Below are positions 13,394 through 16,966 of a stretch of DNA of 16,966 nucleotides, one piece after another. Every line of letters begins with the position of its first letter. Positions within the stretch are counted from its first letter, which is position 1. The notes under the pieces were generated by a model that did not search any database, was not told the origin of the DNA, and was given only the letters and a program-made list of their open reading frames with translations. The position numbers were made by a program, and so were the translations under genes. The stretch is from CAYMKL01 sp964390805 (GTDB lineage Bacteria; Chloroflexota; Anaerolineae; VGOG01), in assembly GCA_964390805.1 (NCBI GenBank), contig CAYMKL010000139.1:1-16966 (forward strand). Reading direction: 5' to 3'.

Positions 13394-14300
13394 CGCGGTT
13401 TCTGGGATAGTCTTTGACATAAAGAAGTTCTCCATCCACGATGGGCCAGGTATTCGTACCACGGTTTTTTTCAAAGGATGTCCGCTGACCTGCTGGTGGT
13501 GCCACAACCCTGAGAGCCAGAACCCGCAGCCGGAACTGGTATTGCGGGAAAGCCGATGCATCCGCTGCGGGGCCTGCCTGGAGGTCTGCGACCAGGGCGC
13601 TATCTCCTGGGACGGTGATGTGGTAGCCACCGATAGGGAGAAATGCGTTCTCTCCGGGGCTTGTGTCCAGGTCTGCTACGCCGAAGCTCGCGAAATGGTA
13701 GGCCAGGAGATGACGGTGGCGCAGGTGGTGGCGGAGATCGAACGGGACATCGCCTTCTACGATCAATCCGGTGGAGGCGTGACCTTCTCTGGCGGAGAAC
13801 CGCTGCTCCAGCGAGACTTCCTGCTCGCTCTCCTCAGAGCGTGTAAAGAGGAGGAGATCCATACCGCTGTGGACACCTGCGGTTTTGCGACCTGGGAAAC
13901 GTTGGACAGCATCCGCAAACACGTGGACCTGTTCCTGTACGATCTCAAGCTGATGGACGATGCCAGGCACCGAAAATTCACTGGCGTGTCCAACGAGTTG
14001 ATCCTGAAGAATCTGCAGAGGCTTTCAGCGCAGGGGCACGACATCTTTCTACGAGTCCCTATCATTCCGGGGATAAACGACGACGCTGAGAACATTCGCC
14101 AAATCGGCACCTTTGCGGCTGCCTTGCCTCGTCTGAACCGGGTGGACATCCTGCCCTATCATCGTGCCGCCGCTGAAAAACACCATCGCCTGAACAAGGT
14201 CTACGGTTTGCCTGAAACTCATCCCCCTTCAGACGAGAGAATGGCTGGGATAACTCAAATCCTGAGAGGATTTGGCTTGCAAGTGAAAACAGGAGGTTGA
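13380..14300 (+). CDS. Glycyl radical enzyme activating enzyme (radical SAM)
   Basis: A 306-residue activase that uses S-adenosylmethionine and a 4Fe-4S cluster to install the glycyl radical on the enzyme encoded next. The radical SAM motif CPLTCWWC gives Cys34, Cys38 and Cys41. The inserted ferredoxin-like domain has a full first set, CIRCGACLEVC (Cys60, 63, 66, 70). The second set is CVLSGACVQVC: Cys89, Ser92, Cys95, Cys99, so one ligand is Ser. The SAM-binding GGE motif is at 138-140 (FSGGEP), and the opening IHDGPGIRTTVFFKGCP is typical. The start is TTG 13380, inside the peptidase gene, with CGGGAG at 13367-13372; no in-frame ATG exists near the N-terminus. It ends 4 bases before the radical enzyme gene, the usual pairing. 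Confidence 0.95.
   Translation: MLRCSAVSGIVFDIKKFSIHDGPGIRTTVFFKGCPLTCWWCHNPESQNPQPELVLRESRCIRCGACLEVCDQGAISWDGDVVATDREKCVLSGACVQVCYAEAREMVGQEMTVAQVVAEIERDIAFYDQSGGGVTFSGGEPLLQRDFLLALLRACKEEEIHTAVDTCGFATWETLDSIRKHVDLFLYDLKLMDDARHRKFTGVSNELILKNLQRLSAQGHDIFLRVPIIPGINDDAENIRQIGTFAAALPRLNRVDILPYHRAAAEKHHRLNKVYGLPETHPPSDERMAGITQILRGFGLQVKTGG
14291..14296 (+). promoter_or_regulatory. Ribosome binding site of the glycyl radical enzyme gene
   Basis: AGGAGG lies within the last codons of the activase gene, 8 bases before the ATG at 14305. A second in-frame ATG at 14311 is possible, but its spacing of 14 bases is worse. Confidence 0.8.
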
Positions 14301-14304
14301 TGTC

Positions 14305-16686
14305 ATGGCCATGAGTGAAAGAGTTGCTAGGTTGAGGCAGCAAAGCCTGGAGGCCAAGCCGACTCTCTCGACCGAGCGGGCAGAACTGATGACCGAATTC
14401 TACCGGCAGGATATCGGGCTGGTGTCCGCGCCTGTGCGTCGTGCGCTGGCCTTTCAGTATTTGATGGAACACAAAGCCATCTGCTTTAACGAAGGCGAAC
14501 TGATCGTCGGCGAAAAAGGTCCGGCCCCCAATGCCGCGCCGACGTACCCGGAACTGTGCTGCCATAGCCTGGAAGATCTGGACATCCTCGATTCCAGAGA
14601 GAAGACCTCCTTTGCCGTCAGCCCCCAGGCCCGGCAGCTTTACGAGACAACCATCATCCCCTTCTGGCGGGGGAAGACCATGCGAGAGAAGCTTTTCTCG
14701 GAGATGACAGAGGAGTGGAAGGCCGCCTACGAGGCCGGCGTCTTCACCGAGTTTATGGAGCAGCGCCCGCCCGGCCACACCGTGCTCGACGACAAGATCT
14801 ACCACAAGGGCTTCCTCGACTTCCAGCGCGACATTCGGCGCAGCCTGGAGAGTCTGGACTATTTGAGCGACCCGCAGGCCTACGCCAAGCAAGAGGAGCT
14901 CAAGGCGATGCGCATCTGCGCCGACGCGCTGATCCGCTACGCGGAGCGCCACGCCGAAAAAGCGCGGGAACTGGCGCAGCAGGAGGAGGATCTCCGGAGG
15001 AAGAAGGAATTGGAGCGCATCGCCGAGGTCTGCACGCACGTCCCGGCCCATGCCCCGCGCGACTTCTGGGAGGCCATGCAGTACTACTGGTTCGTCCATC
15101 TCGGCGTGACCACGGAGCTGAACACCTGGGATGCCTTCTGCCCTGGGCACCTGGATCAGCATTTGTATCCTTTCTATAGGAGGGAGCTGGAAGACGACAC
15201 GCTCACCCGCGAGCAGGCCGAGGAGTTGCTCCAATGCCTGTGGATCAAATTCAACAATCAGCCCGCACCGCCGAAGGTCGGCGTCACCGCCCAGGAGAGC
15301 AGCACCTACACCGACTTCGTCCAGATCAATCTTGGCGGACTGAAGGTAGACGGCTCCGATGGGGTCAACGAGCTTTCGTACCTGATGCTCGACGTGATCA
15401 AGGAGATGCGGCTGGTGCAGCCCAACCCGTCGGTCCAAATCAGCAAGAAGAGCCCCGACCGCTTCCTCAAGCACGCGGCGAAGGTCATCCGCGAGGGGAT
15501 GGGCAAACCCGACTTGTTCAACTGTGATCTCATCGTTCAGGAGTTGGTGCGCCAGGGGAAATCCCTGGAGGACGCGCGGCAGGGCGGCACCAGCGGCTGC
15601 GTGGAGACCGGCGCCTTCGGCAAGGAGAGCTACATCCTGAGCGGCTACTTCAACATGCCGAAAGTGCTGGAGATCACGCTGAACAACGGTGTTGATCCTC
15701 GGACCGGCCAGAGGATTGGGCTGGAGACAGGAGCCGCGGATTTGGGCAATCCGGCCCAGTTTGAGACCTTCGAGGAGTTATTCGAGGCTTATGAGAGACA
15801 ACTGAATCACTTCGTGGACGTCAAGATACGGGGCAACAACGTCGTCGAAAGGCTGTACGCCGATTACATGCCTTCACCCTTCCTTTCGCTATTGATTGAC
15901 GATTGCATCGCCAGGGGCAAAGACTACCACGACGGCGGCGCGCGCTACAACACGACCTACATCCAGGGGGTCGGCGTGGGTACGATGACCGATGCGTTGA
16001 CGGCCATCAAGTATCACGTCTTTGACGAGAAGACCTTGACGATGGCAGAACTGCTGGCTGTCCTCCAGGACGATTTCGAGGGGCACGAGAGGGTGCGCCA
16101 GATGCTTCTGAATAAGACGCCCAGGTACGGCAACGACGACGACTACGCGGACGACGTGATGGTGGACGTGTTCGAGGCCTACTTCGGCGCCGTAGACGGA
16201 CGCCCGAACACCAAGGGCGGCACCCACCGCATCAACATGCTGCCGACCACGGTCCACGTCTACTTCGGCTCCGTGATCGGCGCCACACCCGATGGCCGAA
16301 AGGCCGGGATGCCTCTCTCCGAAGGGATTTCGCCTGTACAGGGCGCGGACCGACGCGGCCCGACGGCGGTCATCAAGTCGGTGGCCAAGATGGATCACGT
16401 TCGCACCGGCGGCACCCTGCTCAACCAGAAGTTCACGCCCCAGTTGCTGGCAGACGACGATGGCCTGGACAAGTTGGTTCAACTGGTCCGCACCTATTTC
16501 AAGTTGGACGGTCACCACGTCCAATTCAACGTCGTGGACGCTGTCACGCTGCGCGCTGCGCAAGAGCACCCTGAGCAGTACCGGGACCTCATCGTGCGCG
16601 TGGCGGGCTACAGCGACTATTTCTGCGATCTCGGCCGGGTGTTGCAGGATGAGATCATCGCCCGGACAGAGCATCAGGCGTTTTGA
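14305..16686 (+). CDS. hypD: Glycyl radical enzyme, probable trans-4-hydroxy-L-proline dehydratase
   Basis: A 793-residue member of the pyruvate formate-lyase superfamily. The thiyl Cys432 and general base Glu434 lie in GGTSGCVETG, the dehydratase-type GCVE loop rather than the CC of formate-lyases. The radical glycine is Gly768 in VRVAGYSDYF, 26 residues from the end. As I recall the Clostridioides difficile HypD structure, its pocket uses Phe152, His160, Asp278, Ser334, Phe340, Cys434, Glu436 and Tyr450. All of these fall here at a constant offset of two (Phe150, His158, Asp276, Ser332, Phe338, Cys432, Glu434, Tyr448), and Thr645 matches Thr648. The reaction would be removal of water from trans-4-hydroxy-L-proline to give pyrroline-5-carboxylate, strictly anaerobically. 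The partner reductase (ProC) is not in the window. Other dehydratase or eliminase specificities cannot be excluded without alignment. This hypD is unrelated to the hydrogenase maturation gene of the same name. Confidence 0.8.
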   Translation: MAMSERVARLRQQSLEAKPTLSTERAELMTEFYRQDIGLVSAPVRRALAFQYLMEHKAICFNEGELIVGEKGPAPNAAPTYPELCCHSLEDLDILDSREKTSFAVSPQARQLYETTIIPFWRGKTMREKLFSEMTEEWKAAYEAGVFTEFMEQRPPGHTVLDDKIYHKGFLDFQRDIRRSLESLDYLSDPQAYAKQEELKAMRICADALIRYAERHAEKARELAQQEEDLRRKKELERIAEVCTHVPAHAPRDFWEAMQYYWFVHLGVTTELNTWDAFCPGHLDQHLYPFYRRELEDDTLTREQAEELLQCLWIKFNNQPAPPKVGVTAQESSTYTDFVQINLGGLKVDGSDGVNELSYLMLDVIKEMRLVQPNPSVQISKKSPDRFLKHAAKVIREGMGKPDLFNCDLIVQELVRQGKSLEDARQGGTSGCVETGAFGKESYILSGYFNMPKVLEITLNNGVDPRTGQRIGLETGAADLGNPAQFETFEELFEAYERQLNHFVDVKIRGNNVVERLYADYMPSPFLSLLIDDCIARGKDYHDGGARYNTTYIQGVGVGTMTDALTAIKYHVFDEKTLTMAELLAVLQDDFEGHERVRQMLLNKTPRYGNDDDYADDVMVDVFEAYFGAVDGRPNTKGGTHRINMLPTTVHVYFGSVIGATPDGRKAGMPLSEGISPVQGADRRGPTAVIKSVAKMDHVRTGGTLLNQKFTPQLLADDDGLDKLVQLVRTYFKLDGHHVQFNVVDAVTLRAAQEHPEQYRDLIVRVAGYSDYFCDLGRVLQDEIIARTEHQAF

Positions 16687-16688
16687 GA

Positions 16689-16710
16689 CACGAGCGAGTC
16701 ACGAGCGAGT
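16689..16710. repeat. Two-copy tandem repeat of 11 bases
   Basis: cacgagcgagt occurs twice in direct tandem (16689-16699 and 16700-16710), three bases after the dehydratase stop. No function is evident; a simple slippage duplication is the easiest explanation. Confidence 0.8.
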
Positions 16711-16888
16711 TGTGAGGGGGTGATAGCCTGTAACGATGACAATCGGTTTAGTCTTGAACAGTTCAGCGGTCAGGCACGCGTGCAACGGGTAGCAGGGCCC
16801 GAGAGTTTGGGTCTCTGCCAATGGAGTCAGAGCGGGAGCTGAGGTCTCGGCCGCCAGAACACCATCTCAGCAAAAGAGGAGGAAAGAA
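16711..16888. other. Intergenic leader before a truncated Tat-signal gene
   Basis: The 178 bases hold some self-complementary GC-rich patches (for example cacgcgtg at 16777-16784 and gcccgagag...ctctgcc around 16797-16818), but no terminator with a T-run, no T-box sequence and no clear promoter. Whether the next gene belongs to the same operon cannot be told. Confidence 0.4.
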
Positions 16889-16966
16889 ATGAGAAGCATT
16901 GAAGAAAGTGATGCGGTAAAGGCGCTGCGTCGAAAGATCACACGGCGGCGATTCATGCAATTGCTG
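16889..16966 (+). CDS. N-terminus of a protein with a Tat-type signal peptide (partial, runs off the window)
   Basis: Twenty-six codons are visible from ATG 16889, preceded by AGGAGG at 16877-16882 with a 6-base spacer. After a charged N-region comes TRRRFMQLL (residues 18-26), matching the twin-arginine signal consensus (S/T)RRxFLK. The protein is therefore likely exported folded across the membrane. In transporter-rich Chloroflexota neighbourhoods such a start often belongs to another extracellular solute-binding protein, but the body is outside the window and no family can be assigned. Confidence 0.7.
   Translation, partial: MRSIEESDAVKALRRKITRRRFMQLL

Noticed and set aside
14062..15474. 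Open frame of 470 codons on the minus strand opposite the activase and radical enzyme
   Set aside because: It is antisense to two strongly supported genes, has no recognisable domains (Leu/Val/Gly/Asp-rich shadow composition) and no plausible ribosome site. GC-rich codon bias creates such mirror frames.
15889..16674. Open frame of 261 codons on the minus strand opposite the radical enzyme C-terminus
   Set aside because: A mirror frame of the glycyl radical domain; the translation is Val/His/Asp-rich with no motif.
14305..16686. Pyruvate formate-lyase, choline trimethylamine-lyase or B12-independent glycerol dehydratase as the identity of the radical enzyme
   Set aside because: The active site is single-Cys GCVE, not the CC pair of formate-lyase. 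The residues after it (TGAFGKE) and the pocket positions fit HypD better than the glycerol/diol or choline enzymes. It stays open until an alignment is made.
16689..16710. CRISPR-like or att-site reading of the tandem 11-base repeat
   Set aside because: There are only two directly abutting copies without spacers and no integrase nearby; a simple duplication suffices.
16711..16888. Possible riboswitch or T-box leader before the last gene
   Set aside because: No T-box sequence, no terminator with T-run and no known aptamer pattern could be recognised; the complementarity seen is short.

Overview
The window is GC-rich, gene-dense DNA with every recognisable gene on the + strand. Several things suggest an anaerobic bacterium of the Chloroflexota (Anaerolineae-like), probably from a metagenome. 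These are an oxygen-sensitive glycyl radical enzyme, a secreted solute-binding protein with a LysM domain and no lipobox, many short palindromic intergenic repeats of types I associate with that phylum, and the style of the PIN-type toxin remnant. The taxonomic call is an inference; there is no marker gene here.

Left part (1-4394): a nitrilase-superfamily protein whose catalytic cysteine position reads serine (79-891); a palindromic repeat and the decayed remains of a PIN-type toxin-antitoxin pair (941-1400); a low-specificity L-threonine aldolase (1429-2469) coupled to a degenerate CPBP-type membrane protein (2466-3104); a tRNA-Asp(GTC) with its own promoter and terminator (3101-3256); a fragment resembling a C39-like peptidase (3323-3499); and a 3-hydroxyisobutyrate dehydrogenase / tartronate semialdehyde reductase family enzyme (3492-4394). 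These look like housekeeping or unrelated genes.

Middle (4395-11079): a promoter-bearing intergenic region leads into a complete five-gene Dpp/Opp-type ABC importer: LysM-fused family 5 binding protein, two permeases and two ATPases. A strong RNA hairpin and repeat DNA separate the binding-protein gene from the permeases.

Right part (11080-16966): after a nest of inverted repeats come an Asp/Glu/hydantoin racemase family protein, an M24B Xaa-Pro peptidase, a glycyl radical enzyme activase and a 793-residue glycyl radical enzyme, tightly packed in that order. The radical enzyme keeps the GCVE active site, the C-terminal RVAGY loop, and the residues I recall as lining the trans-4-hydroxy-L-proline dehydratase (HypD) pocket. 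The best reading of 4.9-16.7 kb is therefore a proline/hydroxyproline-peptide scavenging module. The importer would bring in peptides, the prolidase-like peptidase would release the imino acid, and HypD would dehydrate hydroxyproline to pyrroline-5-carboxylate for reduction to proline by a reductase encoded elsewhere. The window ends in the first 26 codons of a gene with a Tat-type signal peptide.
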